This document shows, piece by piece, positions 1 to 11,409 of a DNA stretch of 64,000 nucleotides; within the stretch, counting starts at the first letter, position 1, and each line of letters opens with the position of its first letter. The notes below the pieces were generated by a model. That model was given only the letters and a program-made list of their open reading frames with translations. It searched no databases and was not told the origin of the DNA. Source of the DNA: Meghimatium bilineatum (Eukaryota; Mollusca; Gastropoda; Stylommatophora; Philomycidae); the NCBI GenBank assembly GCA_034231615.1, contig CM067307.1, positions 6,999,013 through 7,063,012 on the forward strand, in the 5' to 3' direction. The translations under genes and the position numbers were made by a program.

Positions 1-655
1 ATGAACACCGAAGACGATATCATATTGAATCGATTTATTCCTACGACTGGACTGTATAAACAAGAAAGTTAAAGGTAAGCTAGACTACTTATTTATCCTT
101 ATTTAAATAGTGGGTCAAAAATTTCTTTTATGCAACTAATAGTTAAGATGACAACATGCAAACCATTTCTCTAATGTCAAAGTTTTTTTAAAAAGCCACA
201 TGTATTAAATTTGGCCATTAAAAAGCCAATATAACCAACCCCGCCATGAATTCCTAATCCCGTTTCTTATAATCTTCTATCCTCTCCCTCTCTTCCTGAA
301 AATGTTATGTAATACCTGCGTTATTTACCTGCATTTCCACTAAAGATACATGCCAGACACGTTTAAGCTTGTCTAATCATCTTTCATTTTTATCGCCATT
401 ACTTGAAACAGGTTGAGGAGACGCCTATTTCACAATATGCATGCTTCATTTTACTCCATTATTATGTTTTACACATTGTTTTTATGTGCACAGAATGAGA
501 GAGAGAGGAATTGGATGAGGTATGAATGTAATTTCTTAGAAGTATACAATTTCAGATATATGTTTGTGACTCACTAAACCCTAATGGTAATTAAGTTTAG
601 CATCACGCCTACCGCCTTTACTTCCTTAAAATTATTGTTATTCTGAGTTTGTTGT
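1..655. other. No gene recognised; diverged dispersed repeat at about 90-240
   Basis: No convincing coding region is visible. The stretch at about 90-240 (a 'gtgggtcaaaa' segment followed by two 'aaaaagcca' motifs) resembles 13250-13400, which has 'gtgagtcaaaa' and the same 'aaaaagcca' motifs. This suggests an old dispersed repeat of unknown class. A short GA run lies near 497-510. Confidence 0.35.
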
Positions 656-659
656 CAAA

Positions 660-890
660 ATCCTGCAGATTAGCAGGTTTTAGTCCGGAGAACAGAATGT
701 GTTTATGTCATGGTTCACAAATTTGCTGCGATATATGAGGTCTTCGGCTTCACAGATCAGACTTCAGAATGGGACTGTCAACTTCAATCATAGCTTTCTT
801 AGTCGCCTATTAAGACATGCACGGAAGGTAAAGTGTTGCTATTTGTTTGTTTCCATTTCGTGCCCCGGCTCCACATGCGTAAAAATTGTT
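660..890 (-). mobile_element. SINE B copy, tail not preserved
   Basis: SINE B is a dispersed repeat of about 280 bp. Read in the sense direction it ends in TTGAGAACGAACGCAGAAG followed by (GAA)n. This copy is in the antisense orientation. It shows the landmark 'gcagattagcagg', then 'gtccggagaacagaatg', 'gtcatggtt', 'cttagtcgcctatt' and 'acatgcacggaaggtaaa' in the family order. It covers most of the unit but has many substitutions, so it is an old copy. The small open frame inside it is not considered coding. Confidence 0.7.
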
Positions 891-894
891 CTGG

Positions 895-2690
895 TAATTA
901 TTTACTGAGAACTGGGTCAACCCGGAAGTCGTTTATGGTCCAACCAATGACTCTCAATCTGGTCCATGTGCACCCACTTTCCCTTTTTTCAGAATTTAAG
1001 TTAATTGTGTAGGTATCTTTAATTTCACAGGTACTGCCGCTTTTTTTATATTAAATTGTGCTAACCTTTTTTCATTTTTCACTGTCCATACCAAACGATG
1101 TTTCCTATAACCCGCTGTTGTTATCTCCGACAATTCATTAAGACTTAACTTAGACCCATACGAGGTGCCGGAAAGCAGTAAGTTATTTCAAACTCACTGC
1201 GGCATAATTAGGAAACCATTACGGAGATATATGTAATCGAGACACGTTGATAAAATAGTATTAAATTATTACATATAATAATTTAACAATTTCAGACAAT
1301 GGTCCTGTGGCCAGTTCCTACAAGTATGTGGTCCGCAAATTATTATTTTTTTCTTCATGCCCCAGCCATAAGATGCTGACTATATTTCTCCCGCTTGAGG
1401 ACCACTGGTCTAAACAATTCCTGTTAGACAAGGAATCACACCACCCACAATGCTAGGAAGCACTGCACGGACCATATTACCACACATGAAAAAATGTTAT
1501 CGAATACATACTGAGTTTGGTGTTTTTTTAGAAATCGTTACATAATGTCGCTTAACCCAAGTTTACAGTAGAGAGCACAGGTGACCTGCGCGATACTGCC
1601 CACATCACCACTTGTGAGCTGTTAGTAACAGAAAAATACGGGCCTCGCATCGTAGTCCCTATATGCCTCAATGACGAGCGAAATGAATATAATCTCTGAC
1701 TGTGAGGAGCGCTACTTTCAACTACTAACGTTAGTGCAATTCGGTTATATCAGATCTGTCACAGTCAAAATGTTGTAAACTAATATTAACCTCAAGGATA
1801 TCAAACGAGGCGTCACTTATAGAAGACTGCAGTAAGTTAGTGGGCGTGCCCGCATTGTGAGTTACATATATGTACGCGTGGGAAACGCTGCTCAGTGGTT
1901 AGTTCAATTGCTTCCTAATCGGTTGTCCTGGTTCAATTTTCTATTAAAACTGCACATTTTTCCGACCATCAACGGCTCAGAAATTTATGTTGAATGTTTG
2001 AGAACCACGGGAACTGCGAGCGATTAGCTCTTACTTTCTATGTGCAGTGGGGTCGTTTTTCTGAGCTTTCTTTCATACTCAGGAGACGTCAGCTTTCGGT
2101 TTAGTGCAATGTCTATTGAAGGAGTCTTCTACTCAGAGAGAGCTGTATTGACTATAGCAGACATACTTTTTTGGGACTATAGCACAATTATGGCTATAGC
2201 AGACAGAACTTATTTTTAATATACCAGACACCGACATTTTGAACATATCAGATACAGATTTATTTTAAATATAACAGAGACAGTTTTGTGAAAACCAACA
2301 GAGACAATCTTCGTTCAAGTATACTTATGATACAAAACAAGAAATGGAAAACATTGTCCAATTTATACAAGAAACAATACTGCAGATATAGACATTATTA
2401 GCGAACGAAAGAAGTTCAAGTATACCATATACAAACTTGGTTTTAGAAACAACAAGAACGATAATGTTTATATATAGCGACGGCAAACATACAAATATAA
2501 TTCCCCAAGCACACAGACTAACGATGTACACCAAAGTAAACCAGTCAATGAAACGAGTCTTGCATAAAGCGGCACATTTCCCACGCTGTAATAGCCAAGG
2601 GCAGCACGTGATACACGCCCGTAGCACAGACACAATATTGACCACATCTGTGTTCACTTCTATGAGCATTAAACAACGCCACGCTAAAAT
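895..2690. other. No gene recognised; loose degenerate repeats at about 2145-2300
   Basis: No RT, SINE or host-gene signature was recognised. At about 2145-2300, phrases such as 'tatagcagaca', 'tataccagaca', 'tatcagataca' and 'tataacagaga' recur at irregular spacing, like a decayed tandem array. Short open frames across 2325-2757 overlap on both strands and have no recognisable motif. Confidence 0.3.
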
Positions 2691-2701
2691 CGATGGGGGG
2701 A

Positions 2702-2703
<2 letters not shown>

Positions 2704-2735
<32 letters not shown>
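2704..2735. repeat. (GA)n microsatellite
   Basis: A nearly perfect run of alternating g and a begins just after 'gggggaggga' and ends before 'ggaaatggagg'. It is a simple-sequence repeat with no sign of function. Confidence 0.9.
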
Positions 2736-2739
<4 letters not shown>

Positions 2740-2984
2740 GGAGGAGGGGATTTATAAACCTTTCAATTTGGAGGTGGAAAAAATGGGGAGAGGAAAAGGA
2801 TTGATAGCGGCTGTGAGTATTATGGACAACATATTTTCAAAGTAATAATCCGTGTTGGACGTAGTTACGTAACATGATGATGGTAACGGGAAAATGAATA
2901 TTTACTGGATTATTACGAGCTAATCCAAGACAAGGGAATGGTCAGAGACAATACTGTCGATTTGGAAGAGGTGGCTGTAGTTCA

Positions 2985-3480
2985 AATCCAGGTCCGTAAG
3001 AAAATATAACATATTTAGAACTTATAAACAAATTGTTCGTCCATAACAAGCGATGATGACCATTTGTTACATCCACTTTTGAAACCCAGCCAGAGCTATG
3101 TCCTTGGACAGTTCGGGCATGGAGGACCATTGCCGAAGATTTTTGATCGACAAGTGACTTTCTAGCTACTATCCGCTGTTGAGCTGCTGCAATGTTCCTC
3201 TTTTCACCAGATGCTGCTATTTATTTTTTTAACCATAGATCGTCATGTAGCTATATTTTGTATGAATTCTTCGCTTGTATCTTGTTCTAGTTCAAAGGCG
3301 TCGGTTAGGTCTTTTACGAGTCCCGCAGCGTTTTCCTTATATCTTGTTCTAGTTCAGAGACTTTCAGTGAGGTCTTCAACGAGTTCCCGTAGCGCTTCCC
3401 TTAACCGCATTGAGCAACAAGTAAATTCCAGAACAAACCCAAGTCCTCCTCTAGTAAGTTCTACATGCTGAGTCATTCCT
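2985..3480 (-). mobile_element. 3' end of a zinc-finger-family endonuclease-RT retrotransposon (degraded)
   Basis: Two blocks match other copies in the window. The segment at about 3050-3080 (plus-strand 'ccatttgttacatcc') is the reverse complement of the sequence that follows the C2H2 finger at 43.8 kb. The segment at 3140-3400 ('gactttctagctact', 'ccgctgt', 'aacgag') matches 22490-22670. On the minus strand the region reads as a degraded RT C-terminus with a phrase like ALRELVEDLTESLN, the counterpart of the KDSLKNSLKVFEIN segment at 22.7 kb. Several stops and shifts make it a relic. Confidence 0.6.
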
Positions 3481-3660
3481 CTGCGCTACTTTGTGTCAAT
3501 AGTCAATGAAAGACATTGAAAAAGTCAAATACATGAACAATCTCAAGCTGTTCACAGATTTTTGGTGAACATTTATATTCTTCTACGTTCAGCATGTGTG
3601 GTCATGCTAGGTTGTCAATACTATCGCCAGAGCAACGTCGACTATCTTATCCCTCAAAGT

Positions 3661-4314
3661 TGTATCCTATGGCCAGACCTGCCATCTGTGAACATTCAAT
3701 TTGTATCCTATGGCCAGACCTGCCATCTGTGAACATTCAATTTGTATCCTATGGCCAGACCTGCCATCTGTGAACATTCAATTTGTATCCTATGGCCAGA
3801 CCTGCCATCTGTGAACATTCAATTTGTATCCTATGGCCAGACCTGCCATCTGTGAACATTCAATTTGTATCCTATGGCCAGACCTGCCATCTGTGAACAT
3901 TCAATTTGTATCCTATGGCCAGACCTGCCATCTGTGAACATTCAATTTGTATCCTCTGGCTAGACCCGCCATCTGTGAACACTCAATTTGTATCCTCTGG
4001 CTAGACCCGCCATCTGTGAACACTCAATTTGTATCCTCTGGCTAGACCCACCATCTGTGAACACACAATTTGTATCCTCTGGCTAGACCCGCCATCTGTG
4101 AACATTCAATGTGTATCCTCTGGCTAGACCCGCCATCTGTGAACATTCAATTTGTATCCTATGGCCAGACCCGCCATCTGTGAACATTCAATTTGTATCC
4201 TCTGGCTAGACCCGCCATCTGTGAACATTCAATTTGTATCCTCTGGCTAGACCCGCCATCTGTGAACATTCAATTTGTATCCTATGGCTAGACCTGCCAT
4301 CTGTGAACACACAA
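3661..4314. repeat. 41-bp minisatellite, 16 copies
   Basis: The unit starts 'tgtatcctatggccagacc' and ends 'gaacattcaatt'. Starts fall every 41 bases from 3661 to 4276, giving 16 copies with no length change. Two sequence types exist: 'tatggccagacctg' fills the first seven copies, and 'tctggctagacccg' fills most of the rest, with mixed copies near 4156 and at the end. The unit is not a multiple of three, so it is unlikely to be coding. Confidence 0.95.
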
Positions 4315-5515
4315 TGTCCCTACAATTTTGCTGAATTTGTAATTTAACTTTGAATGAATACCTAAAATATCACAATATTATATAATACTATAACATGATA
4401 ATAGATCTGGATGTTTCTGCTAAAATGACAAAAAACAGAATGACACGCGTAGAACATAAAAGGGGAGTACATAAATTGAGTTAACAATGTTTTGCACATT
4501 CCCACCTCCCTATCAAGAATTCAAGGAGCCACCCCCCCCTGCTAACTATGCCCGCCAAAAAAAAATTAACTGCGCCCCCTCTCCACAAAAACAAACAACC
4601 GAAAAAAGGACGAATCGACTACATGATTTGCTTCACATTTTGAAGGAATGTTTCAAATTCAAACAATTGACTAGCGTATGCGTATACAACACAGTATTAT
4701 TGACGTCAACTTTTGTCAATAGCACCTTCTCCCTTAGCAACTGTCACACTTTTTTTCAGACACCCCCCTCTCTCAACTAATTGTTGAGTTTGTGGACAGC
4801 CCCCTAATGAGTATGTGCAGGAAAAAAAACCACCACTACGACGGAAGGAAAATAATCACTAAATACATAAGACATAGAATGAATGACAGAAAGAGAAGAT
4901 AGAATATTGCACTAAGAATCTAACAGTGCCAGGCAGTATCAACATTTGGCACGGGATTTAAAAACCATGCACCTCCGTGCACCTCCTTAACTACTTATGA
5001 GAAGCTAATGGGGGTATTCCATGAGAAGATGAAGGAGCGTACACATTCTGCGGATAGGCGGCCACACCTGGACCTGGTAAACAGGGACTTCCATCTTCTT
5101 TCTAACCGTAAAACAGACAAATCACCAGATAATTTCATTAAGTGAGTAAGGAGTGCACACAGACTCACAACAATTTCAAGTCAGGAATCAAGAATGTAAA
5201 TATGTGGACAGTACGCGCGTACGATATATGTATACAAATAATGTCTTTACACAAACAACAGGATGGATTTTCCAGAACATTCCAAAGTAGCAGTCAACAA
5301 GTACAAGATATGTTTGTTGTTGACGATCCGATAGAGGAATTGTGTGGTAAACAGCATACCAAATAGCAGAGATAAGAATGAAAGTAATGTTACACTTCAT
5401 TGAACCCACATCACTCACTCATTGGTATAAACAGTTCGACGCAACCACTTCACCAAACTACGGTGTAAATAGATATACGTGATGTATACAACATTAAACG
5501 GTGCCCACATATCTA
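4315..5515. other. No gene recognised
   Basis: Contains C-rich stretches near 4527-4600 and 4760. Several short open frames occur on both strands but none carries a motif I recognise. The segment at about 5000-5140 has a short plus-strand frame without stops and no recognised similarity. Confidence 0.3.
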
Positions 5516-5524
5516 GATAATAAC

Positions 5525-5710
5525 AACATGATTCAACAGTGCAAACAGCTATATTGAACAGTGCAAACAGCTCTGTCAATAACAGCACCATTCAACAGTG
5601 CAACCACATCCGTTCAATAGTGTGAACATTCATTCAAAAGTGCACATATCCACTGAACAGTGCAATCAGATCTAAGACAAATAACAGTACCATTCAATAG
5701 TGCTGAAAAC
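5525..5710. repeat. Degenerate tandem repeat with 'caacagtgcaa' core
   Basis: The core 'ttcaacagtgcaa' and variants ('ttcaatagtg', 'ttcaaaagtgca', 'tgaacagtgcaa') recur about eight times at irregular intervals of roughly 20-40 bases. It looks like a decayed minisatellite. Confidence 0.6.
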
Positions 5711-5714
5711 AGTT

Positions 5715-6765
5715 CTAGAATAGTGGTTCCTAAGCTTCTCTATAAAGCCACCATTGGACATTTTGCAAAGAATTACGCTTCCCCTTCCCACTTTTAGACC
5801 CAAATTTAACACCAACACCACTTTTCAAACAAATCCTAGGGAATAAATACAAAAAAATTGTTAAACAATTTGCATTGTATGAAGTGATTTGTTTATCCAC
5901 ACCCCCCCCCCCCCCCACAAACATTACTTTCATTACAATATAGGATTAATATATCAAATTTATGAAACTTAATGTCAAGCAAACAAAATTTAGCAAAATG
6001 ATAATACGAAGGATAACACTGTTTTACATTTATAATTTTCTGAATGTTTCGTCTTATTGTAGACAAGCACGACTGATATCATTTTCAGCTTAACCGTGCT
6101 TATAACAATAATTTGTATTTGGAACAATTGTAACTATTTCTTTTCATTTATTTTTCAAGAAATGTTCTTGTACTTTAACTGAAAAGCAACCATGTCCATG
6201 ATACACTAAATTCTAATATCGCTCCACTCCCCCCTCCCTCACGTTTGGGAACCATTCCTCTAGGCCAGGTATTCGTCAACCTGGTGTTAGCAAGCGCACT
6301 GATGTCCTCGTACGAATATTTTCTAGCGCCATAAGAACTAAATTGCTCAAGACCACTAAAGATTAAATGTAAGCGGTATTCACGAACTGAAAATGTTGAG
6401 AACCCTTGCTCTAGACAATACCATTACGTAGCCAGAGTTCAAACTGCTACACATAATAACATCGTATAACTACAGGGAACAGGGCTTTGGTAGAATCAGC
6501 TCTTCAAGTGTTGTATTCATAGATGGTCTCACTCTGCTATCTTGTGTTTTGCTGTTTAACACAAGTCTTCTGATCTAAAACGTCGATTTTGTATGTAATT
6601 AATGATTCGTAAAAACTAATTACTGCGGCTTTTTTTCGATTGTCATCGTTGGAAGCATAGTCTTATTGAAATCTTTATTGTTATGCATTTGATAAATCCA
6701 ATGTTGTGATTTTATTAATAGAAGCTCCATGTCGTCAGCACATGGCCGTGTGCAGATGTGTTTAC
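5715..6765. other. No gene recognised; C15 run at 5902-5916
   Basis: AT-rich DNA with a 15-base C run. No RT or SINE landmark was recognised. The small minus-strand frame across the C run is not convincing as a gene. Confidence 0.3.
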
Positions 6766-6774
6766 TATTCTAAC

Positions 6775-7850
6775 ACGCGTACTTTTCTTTAGCTTTATAC
6801 CACTGTATGTCTTGCAGCGTCAAGAGTAGAAGTTTTCTCTGGATACGGTCTGTATGTCTTGCAGCGTCAAGGGTAGAAGGGTTCTCTGGAGATGTCCTTG
6901 CAGCGTCAAGGGTAGAAAGGTTCTCTGGAGATGTCCTTGCAGCGTCAAGGGTAGAAGGGTTCTCTGGAGATGTCCTTGCAGCGTCAGGGGTAGACGGGTT
7001 CTCTGGAGATGTCCTTGCAGCGTCAGGGGTAGACGGGTTCTCTGGAGATGTCCTTGCAGCGTCATGGGTAGACGGGTTCTCTGGAGATGTCCTTGCAGCG
7101 TCAAGGGTAGAAGGGTTCTCTGGAGATGTCCTTGCAGCGTCATGGGTAGACGGGTTCTCTGGAGATGTCCTTGCAGCGTCATGGGTAGACGGGTTCTCTG
7201 GAGATGTCCTTGCAGCGTCATGGGTAGACGGGTTCTCTGGAGATGTCCTTGCAGCGTCAGGGGTAGACGGGTTCTCTGGAGATGTCCTTGCAGCGTCAAG
7301 GGTAGAAGAGTTCTCTGGAAACGGCCTTTTTGTATGCTTCATATGTTTGTTTTTGCTGACTTTTATTTCTGTGATCCATCATTTGTATGGTCCGCCTCTG
7401 GCCTTATATACATCATGCATGTATAGCAATGCTTTAGGAGGGGCACTAATTGATGGTATTCTGAAATCATATGACAACCACTTAATCTGTTGTCTTCTGA
7501 TGTAATCCATGATTTTCATTGTTAGTCTTCTGATGTTTTCATTTTTGATTCTTTCTCTTATTGTTACTCCGAGAATTCTAGGTAGACAAGTAATATCTGC
7601 TTAACAAGTTTTATTTTGTCTTTTGTTGTTAGTGTCCAGGTTTTACAGTGGTAGCATAGTGATGGTATGCTGATCGATTTACGTATATACTTTTCTATAA
7701 AGGAGTGTAAAGTATCATTCAATCCTGTAGAAAATGGTGCCAAACGATATACCTGATACTTTACTCTAACTACAAGCATCGCCGCCGGTGTTACGGTGTC
7801 CGTGTATCTGTGCTGAAATATTACCAAGTACGCCTTTATTTTCATGTGGT
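6775..7850 (-). mobile_element. C-terminal relic of a group-2 endonuclease-RT retrotransposon, with an expanded 39-bp minisatellite
   Basis: Read on the minus strand from 7850, the frames give the group-2 RT C-terminal order: IPSLCYHCKTWTLT (near 7640), then YIRRQQIKWL (near 7490), then KARGGPYK (near 7400). The 39-bp array follows, and the sequence closes with LLLLTLQDIQWYK at about 6790-6835. The copy at 20.6-21.7 kb has the same order (YIKRQQIKWF, then LQKTLLPLTLKD and KWF), so this is the same region of the polyprotein. Stops and frameshifts separate the blocks, and the array interrupts the end. This is a dead 5'-truncated copy. Confidence 0.72.
6808..7326. repeat. 39-bp minisatellite, about 13 copies, derived from RT coding sequence
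   Basis: The motif 'gcagcgtca' recurs 13 times. Eleven copies beginning 'gtccttgcagcgtca' are spaced exactly 39 bases apart from 6894 to 7284. Copies differ mainly at 'caagggtagaag' / 'caggggtagacg' / 'catgggtagacg'. Because 39 is a multiple of three, long stop-free frames run on both strands (up to 232 codons). In one minus-strand frame the unit reads LQRTLLPLTLQGH, which matches the end of the related RT at 21.6 kb. The open frames are a consequence of the repeat and not independent genes. Confidence 0.95.
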
Positions 7851-7854
7851 TGCT

Positions 7855-8320
7855 GACGCCATGATTGTGACGTTATCAACCAACCAGAGAACGTAATCGG
7901 TCAGTTACCCTATATTGAAGGATAAATCGAAAGAAGAACGGCGCATATATGATATGTCCGTAGTGACATGATAATCCTACAACTAAGATGAAAAATGTGT
8001 ACTGGTCTGAATTTCTTGTACTCTGGTTATTCCATACGACTCCGTCCAGCTCATTGAAGCAATAATAAGAGATACTGCAGTCACTTAGCAAAACACAAAC
8101 GGGTCAGTTTTACGGGGAAGACTAACGGGTGCAAACATTTTTTGTACTAAGCTAACTAACTTAACTAAGAAAAGAACACTAACTAATTTACTAACTAACT
8201 GAACAACTAAACGAACCGAATTGGGAGCGATGATCGACGTATTAAGGAGATTCACGAAAATTAAAACAATTACATGTAACCAACACAGAAATTGACCCAA
8301 TAACCGCTCGTGGTTATCGA
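7855..8320. other. No gene recognised
   Basis: Unique-looking DNA with a low-complexity 'ctaacta' patch at 8150-8210. The small overlapping minus-strand frames have no recognised motif. Confidence 0.3.
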
Positions 8321-8324
8321 CAGA

Positions 8325-8480
8325 GTGCTATCAGGCCTTCTATCTGAATTAATGAGGCCTTGAGAGATATGGGGTTGGAATCTCAACCCGTGGGTAAAAA
8401 TGATCCAAAAGCTATGCTGAAGTCGGATTATCGAGCCGAAAGGTGCTGTTATCGCAGTCATGCTGTAAACCATAAAATAT
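8325..8480 (+). mobile_element. Partial SINE B copy (sense)
   Basis: The order 'aatgatccaaaagctatgc', 'tgaagtcgga', 'gccgaaaggtgc', 'tatcgcag' and 'tgtaaacca' matches the middle of the near-complete SINE B at 61.9-62.2 kb. The 3' third with the (GAA)n tail is missing. Confidence 0.6.
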
Positions 8481-8516
8481 CTCATCTTCTTCTTTGGACT
8501 ATATCTTGCTAATTGT

Positions 8517-8775
8517 CAGAGCAGCTTCTTCTGCGTGTGCTCACAAACTCCTGCAGATTAGCAGGATGTAATAATACGTAGATCGTAATGCATCGCTTCA
8601 TGGTTTACAGCTTGCCATGATATCTGATCCTGTGGCATGATACATCCGACTTCAGCATGATCTTCCGATCACTTTGACTCTCTGTGGGATGGAACAGTTA
8701 ACTTCACCCCCGAGGCCTCCTTAGTCACCTCTTACGACGTACATCGGAGGTACCAGTGTCACTATAACTTGTAAA
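8517..8775 (-). mobile_element. SINE B copy with (GAA)n tail
   Basis: Antisense copy. It begins 'gcttcttctgcgtgtgctc' (the reverse of the GAA-type tail and 3' end). It then runs through 'gcagattagcaggatgta', 'catggtttacagc', 'catccgacttcagcatg', 'gtgggatgga' and 'cctccttagtcacctctta'. Nearly full length. It lies head-to-head with the sense fragment just upstream. Confidence 0.78.
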
Positions 8776-8934
8776 TAAAAAAGTAGCTGTTAGGATGAGG
8801 CGTCTTTCATCCGAGGAAGTTAGTCCAATTTGAGTTGTATAAGAGCTTTTAAACATAAAACAGAATGGAGGTTGTGGTTCGGGGAACTAACGCGGTATAA
8901 AAAGAGAATGGTCTCTATTTTTTGTTAAGTCTGC

Positions 8935-9095
8935 CAGAGACCGAATGTCGGCCCATTGGCGCAAAAAAAACAAAAACGGTGACACAACGCATTCCCATTT
9001 TCTAGATTACATCCTGCTGAAAATCTAGTTGGACCATTGCCGTGCTATAAGAGAGATCCAGTGGAAGTTTGAGAATGAACGCTGAAGAAAAAGAT
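8935..9095 (+). mobile_element. SINE A copy (sense)
   Basis: SINE A is a repeat of about 150 bp ending TGAGAATGAACGCTGAAG plus (GAA)n. This copy shows 'ggcccattggcgcaaa', 'gacacaacgcattcccatt', 'tacatcctgctg', 'aaatctagttggaccattg', 'gagatccagtgg' and 'tttgagaatgaacgctgaag'. All landmarks are in order, with light divergence. Confidence 0.8.
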
Positions 9096-9344
9096 CTGGT
9101 TATGTCAAATGTACCTCGAATAAGGTTCGCTGCTCTAAATCGCGAACGTCACTCAAATTTGGTTATATCATAGCTTTACAACTATAAAAAGTAGTGGAGG
9201 TGGCGATTCTAGTAACCTAGTCGCTACGACATGTGGAGTATGATGTAGCCAATAATGGTTTCTATTTTTTACTGCTCTCCTCCCGAGCCCCAGCAATACT
9301 TGCGTGAAGAAGTTTCTTCTTCACGTTGGGACTCTGGATTCTAT

Positions 9345-9785
9345 GATATATCATCATCATCAAGTGCCATCTCCAACATTTTTGGCTGAAATATATCTCC
9401 AACATTCTCTGTCTCTTGTTTTGGTGGTGCACTCTGCTAGACTTTAACCTTCCATCTTGTGATATTACTCTCCCACTTGTATCTGTCTACTTCTTACTCG
9501 CCTCCCTTTGACTTTACCCTCAAGTAAGGTCTTTAATAAGGTGTTGTCTTTTAATGTGTCCAAAATATTTTATTTGCCTGATCTTTATTTCTCTTAGTAA
9601 TTCTTTCTTCATATTAAGCGTTTTTAGCACCACTTTATTCGTTTTATTCTCTTTCCATGATGTTCTCCCTATTCTTCTACATACCAACATCTCAAAGGCA
9701 TCAGTTCTATCTTCTAATTGTTTATTTAGTGTCCATGTTTCAGATCTATACATTAATATAGCATATATAATTTAGCCTGCTGTAT
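9345..9785 (-). mobile_element. C-terminal relic of a group-1 endonuclease-RT retrotransposon with (TGATGA)n-type tail
   Basis: On the minus strand 9753-9520 a frame reads YRSETWTLNKQLEDRT...AFEMLVCRRIGR...IKYFGHIKRQH. This is the typical C-terminus after the RT palm (ETWT, then FGHIKR). Further 3' it becomes a broken frame with 'ITRW' and 'QSAPPKQETE' phrases. It ends at a plus-strand 'atcatcatcatcaagtgccat', that is, a short TGA-type microsatellite tail. The RT domain is missing, so this is a 5'-truncated dead copy. Confidence 0.78.
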
Positions 9786-9789
9786 TTCA

Positions 9790-10395
9790 AGATTTGTGAA
9801 GGAGTTAATGAGAACTATTTCAGAAGAGAAGAAACTATAATAGACTATAACTTTCATGCAATTTCTATCAGACCACGTGATTCTAGTGCTAGCGTTAGCT
9901 TCAACCGGAAACCAGGATACACACTTAAGAAACAGCACTTGATATTTGAGACCTACAAATCACCAGCTTCAGACCATAGCCCACCATCTGTATATTATTG
10001 CTGGTTTTTCTTAATGACTTATCCACATGACTGTAAAATATTCGCTTTCTTCTTTTTCCACATTCATTCTCATATTCCTGTCGGTTAGCAGTATGTGGCT
10101 TAGAAAACTGTGCCACGTGATTTTACAGTTTAGATATGATTTGAACACATTTCAACTGGACACATTCGAGTTCGGAATAGCAGCAACATTGAGTAGATTA
10201 TATCACGTATCTATATAAAGTCTATGTGCACTGACGTCACACAGATCCGCACTAAATACAATTCGTATGATATAGTCTCACCACCAATGTAAATAAGTGT
10301 ACAGCGACTCTGTAGTCACCATGTATATATTATGCCAATAGAGACATACCAAACAGAACAGCTTGGGGAGAGACAAACATAAAGACATAAATATA
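9790..10395. other. No gene recognised
   Basis: Small overlapping open frames only; no RT, SINE or host motif seen. Confidence 0.3.
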
Positions 10396-10399
10396 AATA

Positions 10400-10567
10400 A
10401 ACACAACTAGTGAAGATGCAGAAATACTGGATGAATATAAATACACACAACTAGTGGAGACTGCAGAAAGACTGGATGAATATAAATAATAAATACACAA
10501 CAACACAACTATTGGAGAGTACAAATTGGATGAATATAAATAGACAACAGCACAACTAGTGGAGAAC
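10400..10567. repeat. Degenerate repeat, about 4 copies of a ~45-bp unit
   Basis: The phrase 'cacaactagtg(g)aga' followed by 'tggatgaatataaata' recurs about four times with variable spacers. The array is short and decayed, and the small minus-strand frame over it is a by-product. Confidence 0.7.
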
Positions 10568-10687
10568 AATACTTATGATTTTGATACTTTACATTTTAGG
10601 AGGTCTGTTACCTCTAATACTTTTTGGTTGACGTCCTGATATAACCTACTTTGATATGATATTGCCAGCTGGTTGAAAGGGGCGCTT

Positions 10688-10765
10688 CTCCCCAAAGGAT
10701 TCTTGAGACTGACGGGAATTGAACCAGTCCGTTCTAACGGCACCGAATTGCCTGGCAACTAAAGT
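10688..10765 (-). mobile_element. tRNA-like SINE head (minus strand)
   Basis: The minus strand carries a pol III B-box-like 'ggttcaattcccgtc', preceded about 35 bases earlier by 'tagttgccaggc', which could be an A box. There is no intact cloverleaf with acceptor stem, so I read it as a tRNA-derived SINE head and not a functional tRNA gene. Confidence 0.4.
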
Positions 10766-10769
10766 AAAG

Positions 10770-11405
10770 GGGTTTTTTCATACTTCACCAACCACATCTT
10801 CATTAAAAGATGTGATTTTGTCAAGACATTTAAACTGTGTACTCAAGTCAGCGAGAACATACGAATGAATATGGCTAATTTTGTGCCTGGTCATTCGGGT
10901 GATTAAGGCAAGGAGAGAACGGACCTTGGCAAGTTCCGCCACTGTATCGTGTGGCGGAGCAATGAGCCGCGCCGAAATATTGAACTCTTCAAGATAAACT
11001 ACATGATCATAGGAAATGAATAGGACGATGTCTCATTTTCCCATGTCCAGAATAAAGGGGCTGGTCTTGACACGTGGGCGTGGCTAGAAATGAACGTTAT
11101 AATGGACTGCAATGAATGTTTATTAACCAACAGAAAAACTCGAACTGCCAGTCATTGTGCACTTGCGGATATATCCGGAGGGTGGGGTTGAGAGATTGAA
11201 GCATCTACGGATGCGCCCTTGTGCAATAATAATCGTTGGACTAGGTAACTAAACAAAAACAGCACATCTAGTGGGGTATAAAGCGACTTGATCAGTTATT
11301 TGTAAGTAAACAGTGCCAGTTTTTGAGCTGTACTGGTGAAAAATTCACCAAGTTGATTATAACGTCCTTAAGACAAATGTCGCAAGTATACCTACCCGTA
11401 GATAA
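10770..11405. other. No gene recognised
   Basis: Mixed-composition DNA; no recognised coding or repeat family apart from the SINE A that begins at its right edge. Confidence 0.3.
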
Positions 11406-11409
11406 TGTA

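Noticed and set aside
6770..7505. Proteins of 159-232 residues on both strands
   Set aside because: All lie in the 39-bp array; simultaneous openness on both strands is explained by the repeat.
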